From: Flavobacteriales bacterium
Lineage (GTDB): Bacteria; Bacteroidota; Bacteroidia; Flavobacteriales_D; Crocinitomicaceae
NCBI GenBank assembly: GCA_947462255.1
Contig: CANHOA010000001.1
Coordinates: 62,001 to 126,000 of the forward strand
DNA length: 64,000 nucleotides
Reading direction: 5' to 3'
The notes beneath the pieces were generated by a model, which ran no database searches, had not been told where the DNA came from, and saw only the letters and a program-made list of their open reading frames with translations. The translations under genes and the position numbers were made by a program. Shown here one piece after another: positions 51,670 through 61,394 of this stretch. Position 1 is the first letter of the stretch. Every line of letters begins with the position of its first letter.

Positions 51670-52177
51670 TGAATTAAAATCTTCGAAATACAGAAAATTG
51701 GTAATTGCCTTGTCTATTATTATTCCCATAGCCGTTGCAGCGCTTTTTGGAATTAAAATACCAGGTATAGACTTGTCTTTTTTGCCGCCATTTTATGCTG
51801 GAATAAATGGATTAACTGCCGTGCTATTAATTCTAGCTTTAATTTTTATAAAAAATGGTCAACGAAAAAAACATCAAATAACCATACAAATCTGCATGGC
51901 ACTTTCAATTGTCTTTCTATTAAGCTACATTGCCTACCATATTACATCCGACACTACTGAATACAAGGGAAATCTTAGTGTAGTGTATTATTCCATTTTG
52001 ATCTCCCATATTTTACTTAGTGTAGCAGTTATTCCAATTGTTCTATTTGCGTATTTATTTGCATGGGAAGGTGATTTTGTTAAACACAAGAAATGGACAC
52101 GATTTGCTTTTCCGATTTGGCTATATGTAGCCATTACGGGAGTAATAGTATATTGGATGATTTCTCCTTTTTACTAG
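51650..52177 (+). CDS. DUF420 family membrane protein
   Basis: A 175-residue protein with four or five membrane helices and conserved His residues in IAYHITSD and SHILLSV, as in DUF420 proteins that sit in oxidase clusters and may help assembly. Two in-frame ATGs (51650 and 51659) are possible; both overlap the SCO gene. It ends the plus-strand oxidase cluster, overlapping the convergent OmpA-family gene by 4 bases. Confidence 0.88.
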   Translation: MNTMSTNELKSSKYRKLVIALSIIIPIAVAALFGIKIPGIDLSFLPPFYAGINGLTAVLLILALIFIKNGQRKKHQITIQICMALSIVFLLSYIAYHITSDTTEYKGNLSVVYYSILISHILLSVAVIPIVLFAYLFAWEGDFVKHKKWTRFAFPIWLYVAITGVIVYWMISPFY

Positions 52178-53319
52178 TTTACTTTGATTTCAACTCGTCT
52201 ATTAGCTTCTCGCTGAATATCATCGATAGGAGATTCGAATAAAGGTTTCGAATTCCCAAATCCTACAGCTTTTAATCGCTTGGCATCAATTCCTTTAGTT
52301 ATTAAATATTTCATGATTTTTTCAGCTCTTTTTTTCGAAAGTCGATAAGCGCTTAATGAATTTTTACCCTCCTCATTTACATGGCCTTGTATTTCAATAG
52401 AAATCGTGGGATTTAACAACAGAAAGTCTTTTAGGCGCTTAAGCTTTGGCAATGCTTCGTCTGCAATAACAGCCAAGCCCCCAACGAAATTTATGTCCTC
52501 AAGCTTTGCTATAGCACCACTAGTAATGGGGGTTAAACAAATTGTGTCGTGAGAACTTTTATTGCCTACTATTTTATGTTCTAGTAAATCCTTTGAAAAG
52601 TAACCTTGTGCATCAATTCGAAGCGTTGCTTTTATGTTTTTTGTGTTATTTAGGCGTAAATCGCTAGCGCGATAGGAACCATCTAAATTCCCTGTTGATG
52701 AAATATAAATTCTAGCGATGACGGGTTTTTTTGATTTCTCATCTACTATATGCAGTGCGTAAACTGCTTGGTCATATCTGCTCACCAAGTTTAAGTTAAG
52801 CGAGTCCTCTACTGGTACTCCTTGTAAATCAGTTGGTTCAAACTGTAAAATAAATTCCAAGGGGTCAATACTGCCTTTGATGGTATTAAAAGCAATATAG
52901 TAAGTGCTTTGAGCCTTAAGTAAAACCGGATTTAAACGATTAGTTGTAAGTTTTGAACTTCGAAAATCACATAAAATTAAGCCTGCACTTTTTTCTCTGA
53001 TTTCTGTGCAAGGAGATGAAGTTGCACATTCAAAAACAAAAATTGATAATGAATCCGGAGCGTTTTTAATAACAAATTCTAGATTTCCATATGAATTTGG
53101 TAGGAGGCTTGTCCAAATGTAATTGTTAGATATATTGGGCATGTTGCAATAGCCAAACAAATTGTTGGCATCTATATTTTTTTTACCCAAAAAATTTAAG
53201 GAATAGGAAACGTTTTCATTAACTAAGGCGCTGCCTTCACAACTTGAAATGTTATTTCGCTGCCCAAGCGAAATAAAACTAAAAAATAAAAAAACAACCG
53301 TTATTTTAATTGACCACAT
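52174..53319 (-). CDS. OmpA-family peptidoglycan-binding outer-membrane protein
   Basis: A 381-residue exported protein with an N-terminal signal peptide (cleavage near SLGQR). The C-terminal 110 residues are an OmpA domain (IEIQGHVNEEGKNSLSAYRLSKKRAE; YLITKGIDAKRLKAVGFG; REANRRVEIKV) that binds peptidoglycan. The N-terminal half has Cys residues and resembles a carbohydrate or pro-protein-convertase-like beta-sandwich, but no clear family emerges. It starts 16 bases after the DUF4403 lipoprotein gene. Confidence 0.88.
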   Translation of the reverse strand: MWSIKITVVFLFFSFISLGQRNNISSCEGSALVNENVSYSLNFLGKKNIDANNLFGYCNMPNISNNYIWTSLLPNSYGNLEFVIKNAPDSLSIFVFECATSSPCTEIREKSAGLILCDFRSSKLTTNRLNPVLLKAQSTYYIAFNTIKGSIDPLEFILQFEPTDLQGVPVEDSLNLNLVSRYDQAVYALHIVDEKSKKPVIARIYISSTGNLDGSYRASDLRLNNTKNIKATLRIDAQGYFSKDLLEHKIVGNKSSHDTICLTPITSGAIAKLEDINFVGGLAVIADEALPKLKRLKDFLLLNPTISIEIQGHVNEEGKNSLSAYRLSKKRAEKIMKYLITKGIDAKRLKAVGFGNSKPLFESPIDDIQREANRRVEIKVN

Positions 53320-53335
53320 GCGGTCATCAAACGCA

Positions 53336-54718
53336 TTAATTCAATTTAAGTTTCAATTCTCCTGCGATACCTGTTCTAATAATTAAATGATTGTCGCTCA
53401 AATGAATGCTCTTCACTCTCATTGAATTAATTACCCCTTCCATTTCCACACCATCAGTTATTGTTCCATTTAACTGGGTGCTGATTACTTGCTTTGCATC
53501 GTTAAGCATGGGGCGCAAATCATAACTTGCCGCCTTTTTAATTTCATTAATTATTTTATCATTAAATAGCCATTTTGCCGTCTTAAGCAAAGCACTTTTT
53601 GTTTTTAATTCAAATTCAATGTCAGTTACCGAAACAGTCTGGGTCATTTCGTCAAGCGTAGGTTTACCAAGTAAAAAAACAACACCCTTCTTTGCTCCGT
53701 CAAAAGTTACAGCAAAAATCATTGTGCTGTCTGACGTTCCTGTTATTAAAATATTTTTAAGGATTATTTTCTTTCGTTTAAACATGAACTCCTTATCTTT
53801 TAAGGAGGTGTTAATGATGGACGTTAACGAGTCGTAAGAAGCATCAATGTCGACAACCATTTCTAATCCATTCGATTTAGTAAATGGGATCATTTCTGGC
53901 AAGATGCTCACTGGGAGTGTTAGGTTTTCTGTTACAACCATTGGGGAAACACCCAAATTCAAATCTATATCCACTTTGTTTTGGGAAAAATTTAACTTCC
54001 CAAGCGACATTGCTTTTGGCTGAAGATATAAAAACCCATAGCTTTCAATTGGAATTGGTTGTTGAAGTTCCTTCCAAACGTCGACCAATGAAGATCGAAT
54101 ATCTACTAATTCAATTTGTTTATCAATTTCCTTTTCTAGGGCTACTAATTGCCCTTTAACCTGCTTTTTAACTTCTGCTGTTGCATCATAATTAAAGACC
54201 GTGATTTTACATGGGTCAAGCATGTCAAATTTATTTAATTGAGTAACGGCATTAAATTTATAATTAGAGCTTATATTAATTTTAGTTGAGTACTCAACTT
54301 TTACCCTTCGCATGGGGTCATCGATACCACAACTTGTATAAATACGAGGCACGGCACAACTACCCTTTTCATCAAATAAGTAGTGACATTTTGGACAATA
54401 ATTTATCTTTAAGTCAAATCTACCATCAACAGCATAGTGAAGCACATCTTTTTTAAACGTAAAAACAATTGGCTCTCTAAAAAAACGGTAGGAAAAACTA
54501 GTTCCTTCGCACTGCTGCTCTTCTCCTGAAAAAGATGTCGGCAAGCTTTTTTCTACCTCTTTTAAATAAGGACTTAAATTTATCTGTATAGGTATAGTTA
54601 TGGAGGAAACTTGCGCGTTAAGGGCCGGAGGTGGAATTATTTTTGTAATCGGCACAGCAACTTCAATTGTTTTACAAGCAACTAAAAATACCGGTAAAAG
54701 GAGTAAAAAAAATCTCAT
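53336..54718 (-). CDS. DUF4403 family lipoprotein
   Basis: A 460-residue lipoprotein (lipobox LVAC, Cys15). The overall pattern (SSITIPIQINLSPYLKEVEKSLP; VFTFKKDVLHYAVDGRFDLKI; GFLYLQPKAMSLGKLNF) matches DUF4403, predicted to contain tandem lipid-binding TULIP-like or BPI-like folds in Gram-negative envelopes. The role is unknown; envelope lipid handling is an inference from fold predictions in the literature. It lies between icd and the OmpA-family gene. Confidence 0.82.
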   Translation of the reverse strand: MRFFLLLLPVFLVACKTIEVAVPITKIIPPPALNAQVSSITIPIQINLSPYLKEVEKSLPTSFSGEEQQCEGTSFSYRFFREPIVFTFKKDVLHYAVDGRFDLKINYCPKCHYLFDEKGSCAVPRIYTSCGIDDPMRRVKVEYSTKINISSNYKFNAVTQLNKFDMLDPCKITVFNYDATAEVKKQVKGQLVALEKEIDKQIELVDIRSSLVDVWKELQQPIPIESYGFLYLQPKAMSLGKLNFSQNKVDIDLNLGVSPMVVTENLTLPVSILPEMIPFTKSNGLEMVVDIDASYDSLTSIINTSLKDKEFMFKRKKIILKNILITGTSDSTMIFAVTFDGAKKGVVFLLGKPTLDEMTQTVSVTDIEFELKTKSALLKTAKWLFNDKIINEIKKAASYDLRPMLNDAKQVISTQLNGTITDGVEMEGVINSMRVKSIHLSDNHLIIRTGIAGELKLKLN

Positions 54719-54759
54719 CGATTCAAAATTTAATGCGAAACCAAGCGCTTGTATTCCAA

Positions 54760-55989
54760 TTAGTTCATTTTATTTTGCAAGGCTTTGTCTAGGGCGTCCA
54801 AAAACTCTTCGGTATACACATAGTGCTGCCCATGATTTAATTTGTTCCCATGAATACAAACGGCTAAATCCTTCGTCATTATGCCCGATTCTACTGTATC
54901 GATGCATACTTGCTCTAAATCATTACAAAAATTAATTAATGCTTGATTATTGTCTAGCTTTCCTCTAAAAGCCAAGCCTCTTGTCCAAGCAAATATTGAT
55001 GCTATTGGATTAGTTGATGTCTTTTTTCCGGCTTGATGATCGCGATAATGCCTAGTTACTGTTCCATGTGCCGCTTCTGACTCCATAATTTCGCCGTCTG
55101 GGGTAATTAAAACAGATGTCATTAAGCCCAAGGATCCAAAACCTTGTGCTACTGTATCGGATTGAACATCTCCATCGTAATTTTTACATGCCCAAACAAA
55201 ATTTCCATTCCATTTTAATGCCGAAGCCACCATGTCGTCAATTAGTCGATGTTCGTAGCTTATACCTGCAGCAATAAATTTTTCCTTAAATTCTGCTTGG
55301 TAAATTTCCTCAAATATATCCTTGAACCTGCCATCGTATTTCTTTAAAATCGTATTTTTTGTCGACAAATAAAGGGGCCATTTTTTAGAAAGTGCCATAT
55401 TGAAACAGCTGTGTGCAAATCCTCGAATTGATTCATCTGTATTATACATTGCCATTCCAACTCCATCACCCTGAAAATTATAAACATCAAAGGTTTGAAC
55501 CTCTTCGCCGTTTTCAGGAGTGAAAGTCATCGTTAGCTTCCCCTTTCCTTTAAAGACAGCGTCGGTTGCCTTATACTGATCACCAAAAGCATGCCTGCCA
55601 ACAATTATTGGTGCGGTCCAGTTGCTCACTAAGCGTGGAACATTTTGCATGACAATGGGCTCTCTAAAAACAGTTCCGTCTAATATATTACGAATAGTTC
55701 CATTTGGAGATTTCCACATGGATTTTAAATTAAATTCTATAACCCTGTTTTCGTCAGGGGTAATGGTTGCGCATTTTATACCAACCTTGTATTTTTTTAT
55801 TGCTTCAGCTGCGTCAATTGTAATTTGATCCGAGGTTTCATCACGCTTTTCAATACCTAAATCATAATATTTTATATCAATATCTAGATAAGGAAGGATC
55901 AGTTTGTCTTTAATAAATTTCCAAATTATTCTGGTCATTTCGTCCCCGTCTAACTCGACTACGGGATTGGCTACTTTAATTTTTGACAT
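54760..55989 (-). CDS. icd: NADP-dependent isocitrate dehydrogenase (eukaryotic-like homodimeric type)
   Basis: A 409-residue TCA-cycle enzyme converting isocitrate to 2-oxoglutarate, producing NADPH. It matches the IDH subfamily shared with eukaryotes: [19 protein letters not shown] at the N-terminus, [20 protein letters not shown] for isocitrate, and [32 protein letters not shown] (given as [15 protein letters not shown]) for NADP and metal. It is adjacent to fumC on the same strand, separated by 75 bases. Confidence 0.97.
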   Translation of the reverse strand: MSKIKVANPVVELDGDEMTRIIWKFIKDKLILPYLDIDIKYYDLGIEKRDETSDQITIDAAEAIKKYKVGIKCATITPDENRVIEFNLKSMWKSPNGTIRNILDGTVFREPIVMQNVPRLVSNWTAPIIVGRHAFGDQYKATDAVFKGKGKLTMTFTPENGEEVQTFDVYNFQGDGVGMAMYNTDESIRGFAHSCFNMALSKKWPLYLSTKNTILKKYDGRFKDIFEEIYQAEFKEKFIAAGISYEHRLIDDMVASALKWNGNFVWACKNYDGDVQSDTVAQGFGSLGLMTSVLITPDGEIMESEAAHGTVTRHYRDHQAGKKTSTNPIASIFAWTRGLAFRGKLDNNQALINFCNDLEQVCIDTVESGIMTKDLAVCIHGNKLNHGQHYVYTEEFLDALDKALQNKMN

Positions 55990-56064
55990 TTTTTATATAA
56001 ATTTAGTGAAGTAAAATTAAGCAAATAAATAGGATAGAATTGATATTTTTTCCTTAGTTGATGG

Positions 56065-57462
56065 TTAATTATGGTCTCCAATCATTTTCGAAGGGTCAAC
56101 CAAGAAATCGTATTCTTCCGAAGTCACATAACCCAAAAGAATTGCAGCTTCTTTCAGCGTTGTTTCATTTTTATGAGCATATTTTGCTATTTCCGCTGCT
56201 TTATAGTACCCAATTTTCGGATTAAGGGCCGTTACCAACATAAGCGAATTGTCCAAATGTTTTTTAAGAACGGGTAAATTAGCTTGAATACCTACAGCGC
56301 AATTATCGGCAAAGGAAACACAAGCATCGCCTAGTAATCTTGCTGATTCTAGGACGTTGGATGCAATAACGGGTTTAAAAACATTCAATTCGAAATGGCC
56401 GTTTGAACCTGCAATAGAAACCGTCATGTCATTACCCATTACTTGAGCGCAAACCATCGTTAAGGCTTCTGGTTGAGTTGGATTTACTTTTCCTGGCATA
56501 ATAGATGAACCTGGCTCATTATCTGGAATGATAAGTTCTCCAATACCACAACGAGGTCCAGAAGATAGCATCCGGATATCATTTCCAATTTTCATCAAAG
56601 AGACTGCCGATCTTTTAAGGGCGCCAGACAGTTCAACCATTGCGTCATGGGCCGCCAATGCTTCAAATTTATTTTTAGCGGTTATAAAGGGAAAGCCTGT
56701 GAAATCAGCAATTTTCTTCGCTACTAATCGATCGTAGCCTTTTGGTGTGTTTAGGCCGGTTCCAACAGCTGTTCCGCCTAATGCCAATTCTGTTATCGCT
56801 TCCAATGCATTTTGAATCGCGCGCATTGAGTTATCTAGTTGGGCAACATAAGCACTAAACTCTTGGCCCAAAGTAAGTGGAGTAGCATCCATAAAATGAG
56901 TTCTCCCCGTTTTTACGATAGCCTTAAACTCAACAGACTTAGCGTGAAGAACCTCTCTGAGATGAAGTAGGGCTGGCAAAGTACATTCCTTTGTTATTTT
57001 GTAAGCTGCGATATGCATGGCCGTAGGAAAGGTATCGTTGGACGACTGAGATTTATTCACATCATCATTTGGACTTAATATTTTTTCTACATCTTGTAAT
57101 TTGCCACCATTTAATTCATGTCCTCTATTGGCTATTACTTCATTGCAATTCATATTGGATTGGGTGCCAGAACCTGTTTGCCAAATAACCAATGGGAATT
57201 CTTGATCGTGCATCCCCGTTAATATTTCGTCACAAACGGCAGAAATTAGTTCCCGTTTTTCAATAGATAAAACCCCTAATTCAAAATTTGCGTGAGCAGC
57301 TGCTTTTTTCAAAAAAGCAAAGGCGTGAATTATCTCGATTGGCATGGATGCTTCCTTTCCAATTTTAAAATTATTTCTAGAACGCTCTGTTTGGGCTCCC
57401 CAATAACGAGATGAAGGGACTTTTACTTCTCCCATTGTATCTTTTTCAATTCTAAATTCCAT
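56065..57462 (-). CDS. fumC: Class II fumarate hydratase
   Basis: A 465-residue, iron-free fumarase of the TCA cycle. The family signature [16 protein letters not shown] is intact, and [36 protein letters not shown] and [19 protein letters not shown] are all present. Aspartase shares the fold, but these sequences and the absence of an aspartase-like C-terminus favour fumarase. It precedes icd in the same direction, so two TCA genes may be co-expressed. Confidence 0.96.
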   Translation of the reverse strand: MEFRIEKDTMGEVKVPSSRYWGAQTERSRNNFKIGKEASMPIEIIHAFAFLKKAAAHANFELGVLSIEKRELISAVCDEILTGMHDQEFPLVIWQTGSGTQSNMNCNEVIANRGHELNGGKLQDVEKILSPNDDVNKSQSSNDTFPTAMHIAAYKITKECTLPALLHLREVLHAKSVEFKAIVKTGRTHFMDATPLTLGQEFSAYVAQLDNSMRAIQNALEAITELALGGTAVGTGLNTPKGYDRLVAKKIADFTGFPFITAKNKFEALAAHDAMVELSGALKRSAVSLMKIGNDIRMLSSGPRCGIGELIIPDNEPGSSIMPGKVNPTQPEALTMVCAQVMGNDMTVSIAGSNGHFELNVFKPVIASNVLESARLLGDACVSFADNCAVGIQANLPVLKKHLDNSLMLVTALNPKIGYYKAAEIAKYAHKNETTLKEAAILLGYVTSEEYDFLVDPSKMIGDHN

Positions 57463-57466
57463 ATTA

Positions 57467-57498
57467 TTGGTTTTATTAAATTATAATTTTTAATTTTG
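57467..57498 (+). promoter_or_regulatory. Promoter of 53-residue membrane protein
   Basis: TTG at 57467-57469 and TAATTTTG at 57491-57498 are 21 bases apart. The mini-gene starts 30 bases further on. The promoter lies only 4 bases from the fumC start codon on the other strand. Confidence 0.5.
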
Positions 57499-57528
57499 CA
57501 TTGTTAATTAATACAAAAATAATAGAAG

Positions 57529-57690
57529 ATGAGCAGTTTTGGTATCGTATTGTTTCTTTTAATTTTCGGAATGGCATTTTGGATGCTTATTTATCTTATG
57601 GGTTTTATTCTTCCATTCTGGATTACCTTAGGTATATTTGAGCAACTGAAACCTAAACGTGTTTTTGAAGATAAGGAAATAAAAGAGTAA
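57529..57690 (+). CDS. 53-residue membrane mini-protein
   Basis: A small intact frame (ATG to TAA) encoding 53 residues: a long hydrophobic region (residues 4-36, MSSFGIVLFLLIFGM...) with aromatic residues, enough for one long or two short membrane helices, then a charged tail (EQLKPKRVFEDKEIKE). An AGAAG before the ATG could be a weak ribosome site. It is flanked by a consensus promoter and a strong terminator, the best argument that it is real. The function is unknown. Confidence 0.6.
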   Translation: MSSFGIVLFLLIFGMAFWMLIYLMGFILPFWITLGIFEQLKPKRVFEDKEIKE

Positions 57691-57711
57691 TGTCTTTTTT
57701 CATAATAGTGT

Positions 57712-57740
57712 AAAGCCCGTCGAAAAAACGGGCTTTTTTT
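57712..57740 (+). terminator. Rho-independent terminator of the mini-gene
   Basis: A perfect 9-bp stem AAAGCCCGT/ACGGGCTTT with a 7-base loop and a T-run, 21 bases after the mini-gene stop codon. Confidence 0.88.
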
Positions 57741-57793
57741 ATGTGCTATTTTTTGTTTAATCAACCAGCATTTAAAACCTTTCCTCCAGGCTC

Positions 57794-58348
57794 TTATTTT
57801 TTTAGAATTCCATTTTGAGGGATTTCAAAAGGTAACTCGCAATCTTTATCAGGTTTCAAAGTCACACGGCGGCGTTTCTTAACGCTAAATTTTTGCATAC
57901 ACGCCACAACGCCTTGGCTTTCTACGCCCAAAATATAAGCGCCATATCTTTTGCTTTTAGTGGAATCCATTTGCACCAAAACAATAAGCTCTTCATGGGT
58001 TTTAGTGGCATTGATGTATTCGCTAGTCAATTTTACCGCTTCTCGGATTTGGCGGTGACTCTTTTCAACTTTATCTGTTGCTGTAAAGAAAGCCCCTAGC
58101 CAATCGTCTTCTTTTAGCTTCCCGCTTTGTTTGGATTCAAACCTTGCATTCATATTTTTGATTGAGTCCATTCCTAAATTCTCTACAAGATCTCCACCGA
58201 CATAGACCACCTTAAACCCCCAGCTATTTGCGGTTTCTATGATGGCATTGTTCCTTTCATATGAAAAAGGCCTACCTGTCATATAATAGGTTTGTGCAAC
58301 TAGCCAACCGTGAAGGCAAAAAATAAACAGGGCAAAAATGCGCTTCAT
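57794..58348 (-). CDS. Small secreted protein of unknown function
   Basis: A 184-residue exported protein; the ATG at 58348 begins a signal peptide (cleavage near WLVAQ). The mature part is mixed alpha/beta and basic at the end (SVKKRRRVTLKP), with two Cys residues. No family is recognised. Its start overlaps the stop of the metalloprotease gene by one base (TGATG), so it is translationally coupled and could be a partner, inhibitor or chaperone of that protease. That link is inference from coupling only. Confidence 0.75.
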   Translation of the reverse strand: MKRIFALFIFCLHGWLVAQTYYMTGRPFSYERNNAIIETANSWGFKVVYVGGDLVENLGMDSIKNMNARFESKQSGKLKEDDWLGAFFTATDKVEKSHRQIREAVKLTSEYINATKTHEELIVLVQMDSTKSKRYGAYILGVESQGVVACMQKFSVKKRRRVTLKPDKDCELPFEIPQNGILKK

Positions 58349-61155
58349 CAATACTTTAAGAATTTATACAAGGATGGTCCATTGGCGCTGTTGGCCACCA
58401 CCAAATAAAGCCCACTGGCATATTGAGATAAATCAAATGTGCAGGAATTGATTCCACTTACAACTTGGCTACTCAAGGCTTTGCCCGAGACATCCATCAA
58501 ATAGACAGTTTGTATAGCATGCCCCGCCCATGTCAAATGAACCGCATCCCCAGCTGGGTTCGGCGATAATACGACCATAAGGTCATGCTCGGAAAGTCCC
58601 GATTGATCTACCGTTATGCATTGTGACGTGTCTGAACATCCATTTAAGGTCACAACAACCGCATAGGTTCCGCTTGCAGCGCTCGTGGTGAAACTTTGGG
58701 AGACAGCGCCAGGTACTGGTAGATTAGTAGCACAGTCAATCCATTGGTAATCTACGTTGTTTTGTTGGGCTGTCAAGGTAATGTCGTTTTGAGAAATGAG
58801 ATTGGAAGGTGTGGATAGTACTGTCAAATTTTGATTTACCTCATCGGCACATTGCCCAAGATCAGGAGTAAATAAGTAAGGCGTGGCTCCAATAATAGCA
58901 GTAGAAGCCGGGGGCGACCATGTGCCTGATATACCATTGGTTGAGGTATTAGGAAACTGAATATCCGTTCCTTGGCACACATTTTCAAATGCCTCGAATA
59001 GAGGGGTCACCGTGGGCTCAACTGCCAAAGAAATAGATGTGTTGACCGCACAATTGTTTGGGGCAGAAGTAAAGTTATAAGTGGTCGTTCCAGCTACAGT
59101 TAAATTCAATGGTGGAGACCAAGTGCCTGGAATACCGTTGTCAGATTGAATGGGCAAAGAAAAACTTGAGTCATTTTGACAGGCATTACTAAGACCAGAA
59201 AACAAAGGAGTCACTGTGCTTCCACAGGTAATGGTGAAATTGTTATTAGAAATATCGAAAAAGGTTTCTGCTGATGAGATTACCATAACGCGCGCTGTGG
59301 TAGTGGACACATTCGGACACACAATAACCTCCGAACCATCGTTGGCAGTAATGCTATTCAAGACAAATGGATAACTTAAGCCGCCATTGACTGACAACAG
59401 TATTCTGACATCAGAACAATTTATGGGGGTAACATCGGTATTGGCAACAGACCACGTAACGGTTTGATTACTTCCACCCACCCATGAAATACCGGTAACG
59501 GAAGGATAATTTACTATAAAAGGACCGGCAGCGGCATTGGTAGTCACGGTGACATCCACATAATCATTACAAGAACCAACGCCATGGTTGTCCTTAACAG
59601 TTAATCTAAAATCCATCACTCTGGCTACCGATGGAAGACTTTCCCAAGTAAATGGACCATTAGTTGCCAAAGCCGACAGGCGCGGAAAATAACGTGAAGA
59701 ATCTAGAGATGGATCAAAACTGCGAAAACTAGGTCCGCCTGTGGCAGTAGCAACAGGAGGCTGTGTTGAGGCCTCATTATCCATTTGTTCCCAAAGAAAA
59801 GTAAGCACGTCTCCTTCTGGATCTATCGCATGTCCAGTGAGTATAAATGGTGTTGATATAGGGACGATGATATTTCCCCCAGTTGATGTAATCGTTGGAG
59901 GCGTATTGTTCAAAGGAGTTATGACCTCGCACTGATGACCATTGCTTAAAATCTCAGCACTAATTTCACCTAAGTTATAGCCGTGAAAATAATCGTCACT
60001 ATTGTTCTGAACATTGGGCGCACAAATACCAGCATACCCCATAATCGTACTGGCACTACCTGGTTCTCGGCGAGCAGCACTCACGCTATTGCAATTGTTA
60101 TTTTGCGTGTGGTTTCCTCCAAATTGATGCCCCATTTCGTGTGCCACATAGTCGATGTCAAAAGGATCTCCAATTGGAGCCCCACTTCCGGTTACGCCTC
60201 TCGCTTTTTGCCCACCTGCACAAACCACGCCCAAGCCAGCAAGGCCACCACTATTGGTTCCAAAAACATGACCTATATCGTAATTGGCACTTCCAATAAT
60301 ATTGTCAATGGTTGTTTGGTTTTGGGTGATCATGGAGCCGGGAGTTCCATTGGTAAAAGGATCTGTAGCTGCAACAGTATAAATTAAATTATTGTTGTTA
60401 GGAACAATGACCATGGTAATGGCAATATCTTTCTCATACACACCATTCACGCGGTTCATGGTCGTCACTTGAGCGGCCGCAGCAAGTACTACTGTACCTC
60501 CATGGAAAATCGTGTATTCAGCTGTGGCTGAAAGTGCCAAGCGATAGGTTCGAAGATCGCAAGTTCCAAACATACTTTTCTCAGTATTAATTGGCTTAGA
60601 CTCTATTTCACCTTGAACATCACAAAACAATTTTTTATCGGTCAGGAAATCTTTCTTGGTATAAACCATATAGTATTGATTGTTGCCCTCAAACATGGGG
60701 TCGATAAAAACAGTGCTTTGCCCCGGCACAAATATCATAGCGTGCAAGCCTGTTGGAGTAATATCCCATTTGCCATATGCACCAGATCCATCTTTGGCAT
60801 AAGCATCCAAACTTATGATTTGTGGAAACTTGGCATTGTACAAAGGGTGCATGGTTTGGTTTCGCTTAGCTGTAAAAGTATGGAGGGTCCCATCAGGAAA
60901 AGGGAATTGAATTTCCGCAATAAATCCACTAATTCGGCCTTCTCTATAAGTAATCCCTTCTAATTCGGATTGCAATGAAGAAACATCTAATTGAAAAATT
61001 TTATGTCTAACCGCTTGAATCTTTGAGGGACCAAGTGAAGTATTGGCCTCAATATCCGAAATGCGCCAATCCAAGAAAATTGACTTTAAATTTTGAGCTG
61101 TTAATGGAAATACGCTAATTATTAAAATAAAGATAGAAAGGTGTAAACGTGCCAT
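58348..61155 (-). CDS. Type IX-secreted reprolysin-like zinc metalloprotease
   Basis: A 935-residue exported protease. After the signal peptide (to about residue 21) and a propeptide of about 180 residues, the metzincin zinc motif HEMGHQFGGNH (residues 339-349) and the Met-turn STIMGYAGIC (about 369-376) define an M12B-like catalytic domain. Ig/cadherin-like segments follow, including two repeats sharing VTPLF and GTWSPP. The C-terminus is a type A T9SS sorting domain (VVLSPNPAGDAVHLTW; YASGLYLVVANS). It is predicted to be released or surface-bound. It is coupled to a small secreted gene downstream. Confidence 0.92.
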   Translation of the reverse strand: MARLHLSIFILIISVFPLTAQNLKSIFLDWRISDIEANTSLGPSKIQAVRHKIFQLDVSSLQSELEGITYREGRISGFIAEIQFPFPDGTLHTFTAKRNQTMHPLYNAKFPQIISLDAYAKDGSGAYGKWDITPTGLHAMIFVPGQSTVFIDPMFEGNNQYYMVYTKKDFLTDKKLFCDVQGEIESKPINTEKSMFGTCDLRTYRLALSATAEYTIFHGGTVVLAAAAQVTTMNRVNGVYEKDIAITMVIVPNNNNLIYTVAATDPFTNGTPGSMITQNQTTIDNIIGSANYDIGHVFGTNSGGLAGLGVVCAGGQKARGVTGSGAPIGDPFDIDYVAHEMGHQFGGNHTQNNNCNSVSAARREPGSASTIMGYAGICAPNVQNNSDDYFHGYNLGEISAEILSNGHQCEVITPLNNTPPTITSTGGNIIVPISTPFILTGHAIDPEGDVLTFLWEQMDNEASTQPPVATATGGPSFRSFDPSLDSSRYFPRLSALATNGPFTWESLPSVARVMDFRLTVKDNHGVGSCNDYVDVTVTTNAAAGPFIVNYPSVTGISWVGGSNQTVTWSVANTDVTPINCSDVRILLSVNGGLSYPFVLNSITANDGSEVIVCPNVSTTTARVMVISSAETFFDISNNNFTITCGSTVTPLFSGLSNACQNDSSFSLPIQSDNGIPGTWSPPLNLTVAGTTTYNFTSAPNNCAVNTSISLAVEPTVTPLFEAFENVCQGTDIQFPNTSTNGISGTWSPPASTAIIGATPYLFTPDLGQCADEVNQNLTVLSTPSNLISQNDITLTAQQNNVDYQWIDCATNLPVPGAVSQSFTTSAASGTYAVVVTLNGCSDTSQCITVDQSGLSEHDLMVVLSPNPAGDAVHLTWAGHAIQTVYLMDVSGKALSSQVVSGINSCTFDLSQYASGLYLVVANSANGPSLYKFLKY

Positions 61156-61319
61156 ACTGAAAAGTTTTTGTAAATATAATAATTAGCTATATTTATTATT
61201 TAAAAGTGGAAAAACTAACAGTTATAACCTGAAAAAAATATTATTTTAAAGAACAATCATTTTTAGCGATGCTTTTACTTGATTAAGACCAATGCTAAGA
61301 AAAAATTAAATGTTCGAAA

Positions 61320-61355
61320 AGTATTTTTGAATTCTTAAAAAAAATACTAAGTTTG
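61320..61355 (+). promoter_or_regulatory. Promoter of exbB operon with embedded inverted repeat
   Basis: TTTG at 61326-61329 and TAAGTTTG at 61348-61355 are 18 bases apart, a full consensus match. A 9-base inverted repeat, AGTATTTTT (61320-61328) and AAAAATACT (61340-61348), covers the -33 element and touches the -7 element. It is well placed for a repressor. The rest of the gap 61156-61394 shows nothing else recognisable. Confidence 0.55.
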
Positions 61356-61394
61356 TCAAGAAAAATAAAAATTAGATAATCAAAAATTAAAATT

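Noticed and set aside
54742-54751. Palindrome CAAGCGCTTG between icd and the DUF4403 gene
   Set aside because: Ten bases with no loop and no T-run; not a convincing terminator and could easily be chance.
57491-57520. Near-copy of the glycan-locus operator (TTGT-N8-ACAA) before the mini-gene
   Set aside because: The spacing is 8 rather than 7 bases and only four bases of each arm match, which is expected by chance in AT-rich DNA.
59983-60387. Plus-strand open frame opposite the metalloprotease zinc site
   Set aside because: The opposite strand encodes the HExxHxxGxxH motif, so this is a shadow frame.
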